Positions 63,666 through 64,000 of a stretch of 64,000 nt of DNA are shown piece by piece. The translations under genes and the position numbers were made by a program. Position 1 is the first letter of the stretch. Each line of letters begins with the position of its first letter. The notes under the pieces are model-generated. The model was not told the DNA's origin. It saw only the letters and a list, made by a program, of their open reading frames with translations, and ran no database searches. The DNA comes from Candidatus Vesicomyosocius sp. SY067_SCS001 (lineage in GTDB: Bacteria; Pseudomonadota; Gammaproteobacteria; PS1; Pseudothioglobaceae). Where the stretch lies: NCBI RefSeq assembly GCF_014706615.1, contig NZ_CP054877.1:248001-312000 (forward strand). The letters run 5' to 3'.

Positions 63666-64000
63666 ATATTATATTCCTATTATTTCATATTAAATAGTTG
63701 TTCCAAACTAATAAAGCTTAATTGTAGACTAAATTGAATAATACTTTACAAGGTTTTAATAAAGTATTAGGTAGTATAACTTATTTAATATAACTCAAAT
63801 CACAGCAATAATTATCACTATATCTAGATTTAATTTAAGAATAATAATATAAAAAATTTTAAGAGTATTACAGAACTTTATTTATTTTTCTTATAGTGTA
63901 TATGAATTATAACAAGATTAATCGTTATTAGCATAACTAGTAAATATAGATTGTATAATAGAGAATAATTACTAGATTTATACTCGTAATAGTAGGAGTT
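63666..64000. other. A+T-rich end of the window
   Basis: 335 bases beyond the start of the membrane-protein gene. No gene trace or repeat seen; it holds that gene's promoter and may continue as spacer outside the window. Confidence 0.4.

Overview
The window looks like a piece of a reduced, very A+T-rich gammaproteobacterial chromosome. The proteins are close to gammaproteobacterial orthologues such as UvrA, UvrD, CcmF, BamC, TatABC, RlmD and EpmB, and several local orders are typical of that class (pyrH-frr, purM-purN, dapA-bamC, hisI-hisE-tatABC, glcDEF). Genes are mostly single-copy housekeeping functions. The gaps between them are long and A+T-rich, and several hold recognisable decayed genes. 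I see no phage, transposase, integrase or CRISPR. My best guess, by inference only, is a thiotrophic host-restricted symbiont of the vesicomyid-clam type (Candidatus Ruthia / Candidatus Vesicomyosocius clade) or a close relative. No sulfur-oxidation gene lies in this window to prove it.

Layout. 1-9 kb: a small secreted protein, frr-pyrH, uvrA, purMN, pgsA and a dead hda. 9-17 kb: cysG, tRNA-Leu, serB, ccmF-ccmI, dapE and trmD. 17-25.5 kb: a nitrogen-control block of glnK-amtB and a second P-II gene, interleaved with dapA-bamC and a divergent NAD-dependent DNA ligase; a broken outer-membrane protein gene, a CBS protein and an ANTAR response regulator follow. 25.5-32 kb (mostly minus strand): tatABC, hisI-hisE, gor, prfB, rpsO and an LpxL-like acyltransferase. 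32-43 kb: dnaG, rsmH with an mraZ remnant, parC, queD-folE2-aroG and gyrA. 43-48 kb: prfC, dCMP deaminase, mraY and a ferredoxin. 47.8-53.4 kb: an aminotransferase divergent from glcD-glcE-glcF, then rlmD. 53.4-55 kb: a decayed nagZ. 55-64 kb: uvrD, epmB, a TlpA-like thioredoxin, arsC, a GST, rsfS, nadD, a metallo-beta-lactamase-fold hydrolase, tRNA-Ala, tRNA-Glu and a small membrane protein.

How the genes fit together. Glycolate oxidase facing a glyoxylate aminotransferase looks like a compact glycolate-to-glycine salvage route, as expected of a Calvin-cycle autotroph. The two P-II proteins, AmtB and a NasT-like regulator suggest that ammonium and nitrate assimilation matters to this cell. 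Genome erosion is visible at every stage. hda keeps its frame but has three TAA stops. nagZ keeps long in-frame runs interrupted by C-to-T-type nonsense changes. The outer-membrane protein gene near glnB is frameshifted. mraZ is barely recognisable. glcE has lost its middle and C-terminal half but is still open. An LpxL-like enzyme has lost its catalytic acidic residue.

I did not find a clear, wholly new system. The most interesting items are the loss of replication and cell-wall regulators (hda, mraZ, nagZ), the half-length GlcE, the divergent ligase, prfB without its programmed frameshift, and the ANTAR regulator whose receiver lacks the usual phospho-acceptor aspartate.
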